From: an uncultured Paracoccaceae bacterium
GTDB lineage: Bacteria; Pseudomonadota; Alphaproteobacteria; Rhodobacterales; Rhodobacteraceae
DNA: 64,000 bases
NCBI GenBank assembly: GCA_947489705.1
Contig: CANLEQ010000014.1
Span: 1-64,000, forward strand
Direction: 5' to 3'
Positions within the stretch are counted from its first letter, which is position 1, and each line of letters begins with the position of its first letter. This document shows positions 1-7,406 of the stretch, one piece after another. The position numbers and the translations under genes are program-made. The notes under the pieces are model-generated. The model was not told the DNA's origin. It searched no databases and saw only the letters and a program-made list of their open reading frames with translations.

Positions 1-600
1 AAGATCCGTGTGGAGCGCGGCGCCGTCCAGATCGGTCCGGTAGAGCCCCGCATGCGTCGAGGGCTCCGCGATCTCCAGCTCGAAATTTCCCGACAGCTCC
101 GAGATCGTGATCCGCCCGTCCACCGTCTCGAGGACCGGAAGGGCGCCCGGGATCTCCAGCGCGTTCGACATCCGGGCGCGGTCGTCGAGGCCGTCCTGCA
201 CGATTGTCTGGCGCAGGCTGAGGGTGGTGCCCTGCGCCTCGGGCGGGATCGCGACCGGTTCGCCGCCCTCCAGCGTCGCGATCGTCGCGCCGTCGGCCAG
301 AAGCTCGAACCGCGTCTGCGGGGCGGCCCCGTCCGCATCGTAGAGCACCAGGCCCGGCACGACCTCCAGCGTGTCGCCCGCCGAAGGCTCCCCGGAGCCG
401 TCCGCATCCTGCAGAACCCCGATCCGCGGCGCCACCACCCAGACCGCCCCCTCCGCCAGAAGATCCGTGTGGAGCGCGGCGCCGTCCAGATCGGTCCGGT
501 AGAGCCCCGCATGCGTCGAGGGCTCCGCGATCTCCAACTCGAAATTTCCCGACAGCTCCGAGATCGTGATCCGCCCGTCCACCGTCTCAAGGACCGGAAG
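1..600 (-). repeat. Tandem 459-bp (153-codon) repeat
   Basis: Bases 1-141 and 460-600 are the same sequence with an offset of 459 bp, an exact multiple of three. I count two differences in about 141 bases, and both are synonymous leucine codons in the minus-strand frame (CTG/TTG and CTC/CTT). The left copy continues beyond the window. This points to a recent duplication, or gene conversion, under protein-level constraint. Confidence 0.85.
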
Positions 601-663
601 GGGCGGCAAGCGCCTTGACGTCATCGCCAATATGCTCAGGCCAAGTCCGATATTAAGCTCCAT
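1..663 (-). CDS. Repeat-containing protein, N-terminal part (runs off left edge)
   Basis: An open minus-strand frame starts at the ATG at 663 and continues without a stop to base 1, giving at least 221 codons; the C-terminus lies outside the window. The N-terminus reads MELNIGLGLSILAMTSRR, a short hydrophobic stretch followed by arginines that is not a clear signal peptide. After it comes a 153-residue unit containing GRITISELSGNFELEIAEPS and acidic DADGSGEPSAGDTLEV-type text, then a second copy of which only the first ~47 residues are inside the window. The composition (many T, V, D, G and alternating beta-type hydrophobics) suggests an Ig-like or adhesin-like secreted repeat protein. Function is unknown. 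The two 3-base-phased repeat copies are strong evidence that this strand is the coding one. Confidence 0.7.
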   Translation of the reverse strand, partial: MELNIGLGLSILAMTSRRLPPLPVLETVDGRITISELSGNFELEIAEPSTHAGLYRTDLDGAALHTDLLAEGAVWVVAPRIGVLQDADGSGEPSAGDTLEVVPGLVLYDADGAAPQTRFELLADGATIATLEGGEPVAIPPEAQGTTLSLRQTIVQDGLDDRARMSNALEIPGALPVLETVDGRITISELSGNFELEIAEPSTHAGLYRTDLDGAALHTDL

Positions 664-926
664 TATGACATCATCCCGGCAAGGATGGATCCATGTCCCC
701 AAGACCGCATGGCAGTACGCTGCTGGTTCTGAAGGAAGGAGGGACGAATATTTCTCATCTGGGCGTCTCCGGAGATCGGAACATGGATCGTACCCGCCAG
801 GCTGCCGGAGGCACCTGCATCCCGAAATTCCGCGGCGGGGAAGATCGGCACGTGCGGTATGGGTAATGTTAGAAGCGAAATCTTTTCGATTGTCTGAGAG
901 CATGGTACGCACCCTCACCCGATCGG
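664..926. other. Intergenic region between divergent genes
   Basis: About 260 bp between the divergently transcribed repeat protein (start 663) and the O-antigen-ligase-like gene (start 927). It must hold both promoters, but I could not pick a convincing -35/-10 pair. Short frames in it lack ribosome sites and protein-like composition. Confidence 0.4.
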
Positions 927-2579
927 ATGCGATCCCCCATGATACCGCTTCTCGCCCTACTGGCCTGGCCCTTCGTCACGGCGATCATCTTCGCCCGGTA
1001 CCGGATTCCGGTGGCGATCATCGTTGCGCTGGTGGCGGGCTATCTGCTCCTGCCGACGGGCTACGGCATCGACTTCCCGCTTCTACCGGCATTCACGAAG
1101 GATTCCGTGGCTGCGGTCAGCGTGATCCTCTGCGCGGCCATTGCCTGGAACAGGTTTTCGGGAATGGCGGAGGGATATCGCAGCCTCGCCCTCTCTCCGG
1201 ACATGGCCAGGATCCAGCCGGGCTGGCTGCCCACGAGTCCCCTTCTGCGAGTGCTTCTCCTCGTCCTCGTTCTCAGCGCGTTCCTCACTGTGCTGACCAA
1301 TGGCGATGCACAATTCAACGGGGCACGGTGGCTGGCGGGAATGACGCTCTACGATTCGTTCTCGCTGATTCTGGGTGTCATCATGACCATCCTTCCGATG
1401 CTGGTCGCCCGCAAGTTCCTCGCCTCACCCGAAGCGCATAGGACCCTTTTGCTTCTCCTGGTCCTCGCGGGCCTTGGCTATTCGCTTCTTGCTCTCTACG
1501 AGGTGCGGATGTCGCCGCAGCTCAACCGCATGATCTACGGCTACTTTCCCCATAGCTGGTTGCAGCATATGCGCGGCAACGGGTTCCGGCCGATCGTGTT
1601 CCTGTCGCACGGTCTTCTCGTGGGTCTGTTCTTCTCCATGGTGACGCTGGCAGCCGCTGCGCTCATCAAGACCGAAGGACGGGAGCGGCGCGCCTTCGGT
1701 CTCTTCTCGCTGGTCTGGCTCGCGATGACCCTTGTCCTGGTCAAGTCGCTGGGCGCGCTCATGATCGCCATCGCCCTGGTTCCGGTCATCCTTCTGAGCG
1801 GGCGCCGCGTTCAGATGATCGTGGCCGCATCCGTGGCCGCGATGGTCCTGACCTATCCCATGCTGCGCGGAATGGATGTCGTGCCAGTCGACCGGGTCAT
1901 TGCTTTTGCCGAAGACATCGATCCCGCCCGGGCCTCTTCGTTCAACACCCGCGTCGTGAACGAGGACCAGATCCTCGAGAAGACTGCCGAGCGACCCCTC
2001 TTCGGCTGGGGGGGATATGGTCGCGGGCGTGTCTACGACGAACAGGGGCGCGACATCACGATCACCGACGGATACTGGATCATCATCGTGAGCCAGGGCG
2101 GATGGGTCCGCTACCTGTCGGAGTTCGGCCTGCTGACGCTGCCGATCATCCTCCTGGGGCTTCGCCGTCGCAAGGAGGGCGGCATGTTCGAGCCCGCCAC
2201 CTGCGCCCTTGCGCTGATCCTGGCGGCCAATCTCATCGATCTCATCCCCAATGCGGGGATCACGCCGCTGACCTGGATCCTGGCCGGATCCCTCTGGGGC
2301 CGGTGGGAGATCGAGAGCAGCCAGGCATTCGCGCCAGCTCCCCAGTCAGAATCCTCCGCCGCCAAGACCCCACCGGGGCTTGCGGCCGGAGCATTCGCGC
2401 GGTCCCGGAGCCTCGACCATGTCTCGGGGGCGGGAACGAAGGAGGCGTCGCCTTACACGCGGCCGACCGGTACCCCCCCACCTGCACGTCCGCGCGGCGA
2501 AACCTACGAGCGGGATCTCGAAGACCCGGCCAAGACGCCCCGGAAACTACGCTTCAGCCGCTACGAGACCGAGCGATGA
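927..2579 (+). CDS. O-antigen ligase/polymerase-like membrane protein
   Basis: A 550-residue polytopic inner-membrane protein with about ten or more hydrophobic segments between residues 5 and 460. A large non-membrane stretch around residues 320-390 carries the NEDQILEKTAERPLFGWGGYGRG text. A short hydrophobic segment preceding GWGGYG-type glycine/aromatic text is common in the Wzy/WaaL O-antigen polymerase-ligase superfamily, in which the periplasmic loop handles the lipid-linked glycan. The last ~90 residues are hydrophilic, proline- and arginine-rich and probably cytoplasmic. An in-frame ATG at 939 is an alternative start. It lies just upstream of a GT2 gene on the same strand (31 bp apart). 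The family is a topology-based call; polymerase and ligase cannot be told apart here. Confidence 0.7.
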   Translation: MRSPMIPLLALLAWPFVTAIIFARYRIPVAIIVALVAGYLLLPTGYGIDFPLLPAFTKDSVAAVSVILCAAIAWNRFSGMAEGYRSLALSPDMARIQPGWLPTSPLLRVLLLVLVLSAFLTVLTNGDAQFNGARWLAGMTLYDSFSLILGVIMTILPMLVARKFLASPEAHRTLLLLLVLAGLGYSLLALYEVRMSPQLNRMIYGYFPHSWLQHMRGNGFRPIVFLSHGLLVGLFFSMVTLAAAALIKTEGRERRAFGLFSLVWLAMTLVLVKSLGALMIAIALVPVILLSGRRVQMIVAASVAAMVLTYPMLRGMDVVPVDRVIAFAEDIDPARASSFNTRVVNEDQILEKTAERPLFGWGGYGRGRVYDEQGRDITITDGYWIIIVSQGGWVRYLSEFGLLTLPIILLGLRRRKEGGMFEPATCALALILAANLIDLIPNAGITPLTWILAGSLWGRWEIESSQAFAPAPQSESSAAKTPPGLAAGAFARSRSLDHVSGAGTKEASPYTRPTGTPPPARPRGETYERDLEDPAKTPRKLRFSRYETER

Positions 2580-2610
2580 TCGCACTTGGCTGCGCCCCCA
2601 GAGGCCGGAC

Positions 2611-3582
2611 ATGAGCCGGTCCACGATGCCCGTCGGAGCCGTGGCGATCGGCCGCAACGAGGGCACGCGCCTCATCGGCTGTCTCGCCTCGCTCTCGGAA
2701 CAGGCCGATCGCGTCGTCTATGTCGATTCCGGCTCGACCGATGGCAGCGTCGCCGCGGCCCGCGCCCGCGGCGTGGAGGTGGTCGAGCTCGACCTCGACA
2801 CGCCGTTCACGGCTGCGCGCGCACGCAATGCCGGGCGGGCGCGTCTTGGGGAAATCCTGCCGGAAGCCGGGCTGATCCAGTTCGTGGATGGCGATTGCGA
2901 ACTTCGCGCGGGCTGGATCGAAACCGCCGCCGCACGGCTGGCCGGGGATCCACATCTGGCGGTCGTCTGCGGCCGGCGTCGCGAACGCCATCCCGATGCC
3001 ACCCCTTGGAACCGGATGATCGACCGCGAATGGGATACGCCCGTGGGACCGGCGCGGGCCTGCGGCGGCGACGCGCTGATGCGTCTTGCCGCCTTCGACG
3101 CGGTGGACGGGTTCGACCCAACGCTCATCGCGGGGGAAGAACCCGAACTTTGCGTGCGCCTGCGCCGCGCCGGCTGGCGGATCGAGCGGATCGACGCAGA
3201 GATGACACTGCACGACGCGGCCATGACGCGGATGGGCCAGTGGTGGACCCGGGCGCGCCGCGCCGGCCACGCCTATGCCGAAGGGGCGGCCATGCACGGC
3301 CGCCCGCCCGAGCGCCACAAGGTGGCTGAACTGCGCCGCGCACTGATCTGGGCGGTGGCGATTCCGCTGGCGATCTGCCTTCTGGCGCTGGCGATCTCGC
3401 CCTGGGCGCTTCTTCTTCTGCTGGTCTATCCCGCCCAGATCCTGCGCCTGCGCGCGCGGGGCGAAGACTGGATCTCCGCGCTCTTCATGACGATGGGCAA
3501 GTTTCCCGAGGCGCAGGGCGCCGGGGATTACGCGCTGCGCCGCCTTACCCGCCGCGGAGCGAGACTCATCGAGTACAAGTAG
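2611..3582 (+). CDS. Glycosyltransferase family 2, membrane-anchored
   Basis: A 323-residue GT-A-fold glycosyltransferase. The ATG at 2611 has a GAGG ribosome site about 7 bases upstream; the frame is open further 5' but that part is not protein-like. Residues 5-110 carry the family signature: VAIGRNEG, VVYVDSGSTDGS and the metal-binding FVDGDCEL (DGD). The acceptor-domain EEPELCVRLRRAGWRIERI motif follows, and two hydrophobic segments near residues 245-275 probably anchor it to the membrane. It sits 31 bp after the O-antigen-ligase-like gene and is likely co-transcribed, suggesting a joint role in building a surface glycan. Donor and acceptor sugars cannot be read from sequence. Confidence 0.87.
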   Translation: MSRSTMPVGAVAIGRNEGTRLIGCLASLSEQADRVVYVDSGSTDGSVAAARARGVEVVELDLDTPFTAARARNAGRARLGEILPEAGLIQFVDGDCELRAGWIETAAARLAGDPHLAVVCGRRRERHPDATPWNRMIDREWDTPVGPARACGGDALMRLAAFDAVDGFDPTLIAGEEPELCVRLRRAGWRIERIDAEMTLHDAAMTRMGQWWTRARRAGHAYAEGAAMHGRPPERHKVAELRRALIWAVAIPLAICLLALAISPWALLLLLVYPAQILRLRARGEDWISALFMTMGKFPEAQGAGDYALRRLTRRGARLIEYK

Positions 3583-3751
3583 AATATCTCACGGGGGTTG
3601 CCGATCTCGGTGCGGTCGAAACCGTATCGATCCTGCGGGATCGCGGTCTTCGAGCGTGGCCTCAATGAACCAACCGGATCCCGGTCGGCCGTCAGTTCCT
3701 ACCCCGCATGGACAACGCGATGGGCCTGTTCAAGCCGGGACGGCATCGTCG

Positions 3752-4957
3752 TCAGTCTCGATTTTCCGGATCACGCCCATCCGTGCCAGACGTTTGACCC
3801 AAGGCCTTCAGATGGTCGATCCGGCGTTGAAACTCGCGCTCGAACGAATGGTCCCCCGCAAAGCGCCGGGCCACCTCGCAACAGGTTGCCAGACGCGGAC
3901 GATCCCGCGCGGCCTCGCCGACCGCATCGGCAAGGGCGTCGGGTTTGCCCAGGGGCGCGACCCAGCCCGCACCGGACTTGTCCGACAGGGCCTGCCACAT
4001 GCGGTTCGCATATCCGATCACGGCCAGGCCGCATCCCATGCTTTCCAGATACGTGCAGGAGGGATCCGACTGTCGATGGCAGCTCAGATAGATATCCGCA
4101 GTTTCCCGCATGAACGGCACGAGTTCGGTCTCGAAATCCACCGACCCGTTGAGGATGACCCGATCCTGCAGGTCGTATCTGGCGATATCCTCGCGGATCG
4201 CGGATCCGAGGCTCCCGCTGCCGAATATGTCGAGCTTGAAATCGACGCCGTCGCTCACCAGCCGGCGTGCGACGGGAATGATGTCTTGCGACCCCTTCAT
4301 CGGTTCGAGACGGCCGGAATGGACCAGTCTCAGACATGCGCCCTCCGTCACGCGACGATGGCGCGCCGTCATTTCTTCTTTCGTCGCGAGAAGGTCCGCG
4401 CCGACACGATTGTCGAGATACATCATCGTGTTGGCGTTCAACGGGCCATACGCGTCGAATGCAGGATAGCCGTTGGCCTGGAGCCCGTCGGCCGATCGGA
4501 AGGCGCGCCGCCGCCGCCGCTCCTGCTTCAACGTCCAGAGCATTGAGGAGGCCTTTTTGAAATAGGTTTTCGATCTGTCCAGAAAGAGGATCTGCCGCCG
4601 GGTCTCGTGGGTGTATTCGATGGTGAAGACCAGCTTCTGCCCCGATTTTCGACAGATTTCGGCAAGATGCAGGTATTGATGGTTGTCGCCGCTGTTCAAC
4701 ACGATGTCGTGGCCGGAAATATCCTTGGCTTCGATGTCCCGACCCGCAGGCAGAATTTCTACGCCGAAAGGCAGCCGATCGACCTCGTATGTCTGTCCGT
4801 AGGGAAAAGCATCGCCGCGCATCGCGAGCAGGCAGGTCACCGGGCCGTCCCATGTGTCGCAGTAGAATTGCATGCCCTCCACGAACTTCTTGTCGATGAA
4901 GGGTTTTCCGTCGATGAGGGTTGCAGGGGCGGAGGAAATGACGAGAAGGCTGGGCAT
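3752..4957 (-). CDS. Glycosyltransferase group 1 (GT4-like)
   Basis: A 401-residue cytosolic GT-B-fold transferase. The ATG at 4957 is preferred because MPSLLVISSAPATLIDGKPF is a typical N-terminal Rossmann strand and AAGAAG lies upstream; the 21 residues before it look random. The C-terminal half has LVHSGRLEPMKGSQDII, the phosphate-binding region, then SDPSCTYLESMGCGLAVIGY, the donor-binding segment of the group 1 family. Codon use is visibly less GC-rich than in neighbouring genes (more AAG/AAA, GAT, TAT), as in many surface-polysaccharide genes gained by transfer. It is divergent from the next glycosyltransferase. The nucleotide-sugar donor is unknown. Confidence 0.82.
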   Translation of the reverse strand: MPSLLVISSAPATLIDGKPFIDKKFVEGMQFYCDTWDGPVTCLLAMRGDAFPYGQTYEVDRLPFGVEILPAGRDIEAKDISGHDIVLNSGDNHQYLHLAEICRKSGQKLVFTIEYTHETRRQILFLDRSKTYFKKASSMLWTLKQERRRRRAFRSADGLQANGYPAFDAYGPLNANTMMYLDNRVGADLLATKEEMTARHRRVTEGACLRLVHSGRLEPMKGSQDIIPVARRLVSDGVDFKLDIFGSGSLGSAIREDIARYDLQDRVILNGSVDFETELVPFMRETADIYLSCHRQSDPSCTYLESMGCGLAVIGYANRMWQALSDKSGAGWVAPLGKPDALADAVGEAARDRPRLATCCEVARRFAGDHSFEREFQRRIDHLKALGQTSGTDGRDPENRD

Positions 4958-5217
4958 GTTGCTTCTTTTCCGCTTGAAAGGGTCCGAATGGTCCTGCCAC
5001 CGGTGATCTCCACCACACATTCAGGGCATACCAACATGCTCCGCGCCCGCAAGAGCCGTAGCTTGCTCGACCGCCGGGGCGGGGATGCGTGGGCCGGATC
5101 GCAGCAATCGGAATCTGCCCGCTCGCGAGGTCCCGGGTCGCACCTTTGCGCAAGAGATGGCCGCAACGTCTCCATTTCGGAGCACAAGCCATGGATACAT
5201 GCCAGCCGGGAGCCAAA

Positions 5218-6297
5218 ATGAAGATCACGTTTCTGCTGCCCCATGTGCACCATTTGACCGGCGGTCTGCGCGTCGTCGCGCAACATGCCGCATATCTCGC
5301 CGAGCGCGGACATTCCGTGACGCTTATCGGGCAGGACAGGGATAGGACGTCGCGATGGCGCAGGTTCCTGCGCCGGGCCATGGGTCGGCCGGTCCCCGCT
5401 CGGGAAGCCGGGGAAGAGGATCACTTCTCGGCCAGGGGGCTCGACACGATAGTCTTTCCCGCCGACAGGCCGCCCACCCCGCAGGACCTGCCCGACGCGG
5501 ATATCGTGATCGCAACCTGGTGGCAGACCGCCGAATTGCTGTCGGACCTGCCGTCCGAAAAGGGGGTCGCCGCGCATTTCGTCCAGGATCACGAGGTCTT
5601 TCCCAGCCAGCCCCGCGACCGGGTCGAGGCCGTCTATCGCCAGCCGACCCACAAGGTCGTCGTGGCGTCCTGGCTGGCACGGGTCCTCCAGGAAACCTAC
5701 GGGCAGCCTTCCCATCTGGTGATGAACGGGGTCGAAACCTCGGTTTTCCACGTGCCGGACCGGACACGCCCGCATCCGCCCCGGATCGGGTTCCTCCATT
5801 CGACCGCCATACGCAAGAATATCGGGCTCGCCGTCGCCGCGATGGAGGCGGCGCGGCGCGCGCGGCCCGATCTGCGTGGCATCGTGTTCGGGTCGCATCA
5901 CCGCCCCGAGACGCTGCCCGGCTGGATCGAGTACGAACAGAAGCCCTCGCAATCGCGCATCCCGCAGATCTACGCCGCCTGCGATGCCTGGCTCTTTCCG
6001 TCGACCTCCGAGGGGTTCGGCCTGCCGCTCCTCGAGGCGATGGCCTGCGGTACGCCGGTGCTGGCTGCCCGGGCGGGAGCGGCCGAGGATCTGGTGACGC
6101 CCGAAAACGGCCGTCTTCTGCCGCGCGAGGTCGAGGATTTCGCCCGGGCCATCGTCGAGATCGCCGACATGCCGGATGCGGATTGGGCCCGCCTGTCGCA
6201 AGCCGCGCGCCTGACCGCCGAAGCCCACGACCTTTACCCGGCCTCGGAGCGGTTCGAGGCGGTCCTGAGCGATATCGTCGCCACCGTCGGACGGTAA
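5218..6297 (+). CDS. Glycosyltransferase group 1 (GT4)
   Basis: A 359-residue GT-B enzyme. The ATG at 5218 has GGGAG seven bases upstream and begins MKITFLLPHVHHLTGGLRVV, the usual first strand and glycine-rich turn. Residues ~165-175 read MNGVETSVFH, typical of the domain junction. The C-terminal domain has TSEGFGLPLLEAMACGTPVL, the E-x7-E donor-nucleotide motif of GT4. No membrane segment is seen. It is divergent from the GT4-like gene at 3752-4957 and followed by a tiny gene at 6404. Specific sugar unknown. Confidence 0.87.
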   Translation: MKITFLLPHVHHLTGGLRVVAQHAAYLAERGHSVTLIGQDRDRTSRWRRFLRRAMGRPVPAREAGEEDHFSARGLDTIVFPADRPPTPQDLPDADIVIATWWQTAELLSDLPSEKGVAAHFVQDHEVFPSQPRDRVEAVYRQPTHKVVVASWLARVLQETYGQPSHLVMNGVETSVFHVPDRTRPHPPRIGFLHSTAIRKNIGLAVAAMEAARRARPDLRGIVFGSHHRPETLPGWIEYEQKPSQSRIPQIYAACDAWLFPSTSEGFGLPLLEAMACGTPVLAARAGAAEDLVTPENGRLLPREVEDFARAIVEIADMPDADWARLSQAARLTAEAHDLYPASERFEAVLSDIVATVGR

Positions 6298-6403
6298 GCG
6301 ACACCTCCCGCGGTGCGGCGAGAAGGCGGCCTTTCGATGTGGAACAACTCCCAACCGGGGGACCTTCCGCTTCAAAGCACTGTCACAGCACCGGAGGCCG
6401 ACA

Positions 6404-6607
6404 ATGCCCGACGACGATGACACCGACCGCAAGGCCGACCCCAGGACCGGTCCCGGCACGACCGACGATCCCAATCAGGCCAACCGCACGGGCCTGCCGC
6501 GTCACTCCGACGAGCGGCCCAACATGCCGCGAAAGACCGGCGATCCGGAAGATCCCAAGGCCGGGCCGGGCTCCACGACGGATCCGAACCAGGCCGATCG
6601 GACCTGA
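6404..6607 (+). CDS. Small disordered acidic protein with internal repeat
   Basis: A 67-residue, strongly hydrophilic protein made mostly of D, P, T, G, R and K, with no hydrophobic core. A good GGAGG ribosome site lies 6 bases before the ATG. It contains two copies of a 14-residue motif, GPGTTDDPNQANRT and GPGSTTDPNQADRT, separated by about 28 residues. Such composition suggests an intrinsically disordered, perhaps stress-related protein, but I recognise no family. A strong hairpin follows its stop. Confidence 0.6.
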   Translation: MPDDDDTDRKADPRTGPGTTDDPNQANRTGLPRHSDERPNMPRKTGDPEDPKAGPGSTTDPNQADRT

Positions 6608-6615
6608 AATTTCGC

Positions 6616-6644
6616 CCCGAAGCGCCGGGACATCGCGCTTCGGG
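6616..6644 (+). terminator. Hairpin after the 67-residue gene
   Basis: CCCGAAGCGC (6616-6625) pairs perfectly with GCGCTTCGGG (6635-6644) across a 9-nt loop, 8 bases after the stop at 6607. There is no T tract. It lies between convergent genes and could stop transcription from either side. Confidence 0.5.
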
Positions 6645-6761
6645 ACCTGAGGGCGGGATCACCGGGTCCCCGGCCGCCTAGCCCCGACCGACGGGCCGTA
6701 GAGCGGCGGGCGTCGCCTCACGGGCTGGGGTGCCGAGGGCGACCGCTCGGGGAGGGGCGCT

Positions 6762-7211
6762 TCAGAGCGTCTTCGCCATCGTGTCCATCCATTCGCGATG
6801 GCGCCGTTCGTCGGCCAGGGCCTTCTCGAAGAACGCCTTCGACTTCGGCTGGGCGTCGGAATGCCCCGCGGCCCGCTCGTAGGCGGTGACGGTATCGTCC
6901 TCGTTGGTCTTCATTGCCTTGAGGATCGCGCCGTCGCCCATCAGGTCGGCCAGCGCGATCTTGCCGGTGGTCAGCATCTGCTTCATGTCGCCCTCGGCGG
7001 GCGCTTCCGCACCGGTTTCGCGTGCCATTTCCTGCAGGACGTCGAGGTGCTGCTGGTGATCCTTGCGGAACTCCTGCACCTGCTGGCTCAGGGCCGAGTC
7101 CGACAGACGGTCGATCGAACTCTCGTAGGCCGCGAGCGCATCGCGTTCGAGATAGATGAGATTTGTCACCAGATGGTCGATGGTGCTTTCGTTTCCTACT
7201 GTGGTCGCCAT
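6762..7211 (-). CDS. Ferritin-like DUF2383 protein
   Basis: A 149-residue all-helical protein resembling the DUF2383/PA2169 ferritin-like family. AAGGA lies about 8 bases before the ATG at 7211. Metal-site-type residues recur in helices: YLERDALAAYESSIDR, FRKDHQQHLDVLQEMA, NEDDTVTAYERA and ADERRHREWMD, which together look like a four-helix bundle with E/H ligands. Members are poorly characterised and often occur with stress or iron genes. The gene is single, with the TonB-receptor promoter behind it on the other strand. Confidence 0.75.
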   Translation of the reverse strand: MATTVGNESTIDHLVTNLIYLERDALAAYESSIDRLSDSALSQQVQEFRKDHQQHLDVLQEMARETGAEAPAEGDMKQMLTTGKIALADLMGDGAILKAMKTNEDDTVTAYERAAGHSDAQPKSKAFFEKALADERRHREWMDTMAKTL

Positions 7212-7352
7212 GAGGACATTCCTTCAGGTGGGACAGGCATATCGGCCATGAGCGTCGATATGCGATCGTATCAATCAAATGCGGATCGCGATGCGGGGTT
7301 CCCGGGCTTCGGCGCGGCCGCGGGAATGCCCGTCAGCTACGCCCAAAAATAG

Positions 7353-7383
7353 TTGACAAAAATAATATACTATTTTCTATGAT
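7353..7383 (+). promoter_or_regulatory. Promoter and AT-rich operator of the TonB receptor
   Basis: TTGACA at 7353-7358 and TATGAT at 7378-7383 (19-bp spacer; TTCTAT at 7375 gives 16) form a sigma-70-like promoter upstream of the receptor ATG at 7407. The spacer carries an 18-bp near-palindrome, AAAATAATATACTATTTT (7359-7376), with two asymmetric positions in each half. A regulator bound here would block RNA polymerase. An iron-responsive repressor is the likely candidate by gene context, but the site does not clearly match Fur, Irr or RirA consensus. Confidence 0.55.
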
Positions 7384-7406
7384 CCCGGTCGATACGAGGG
7401 AACAGC

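Noticed and set aside
10-618. A 202-codon + strand frame with repeats
   Set aside because: The minus strand encodes a protein with phased, silent-substitution repeats. The + strand frame is only the mirror of these repeats.
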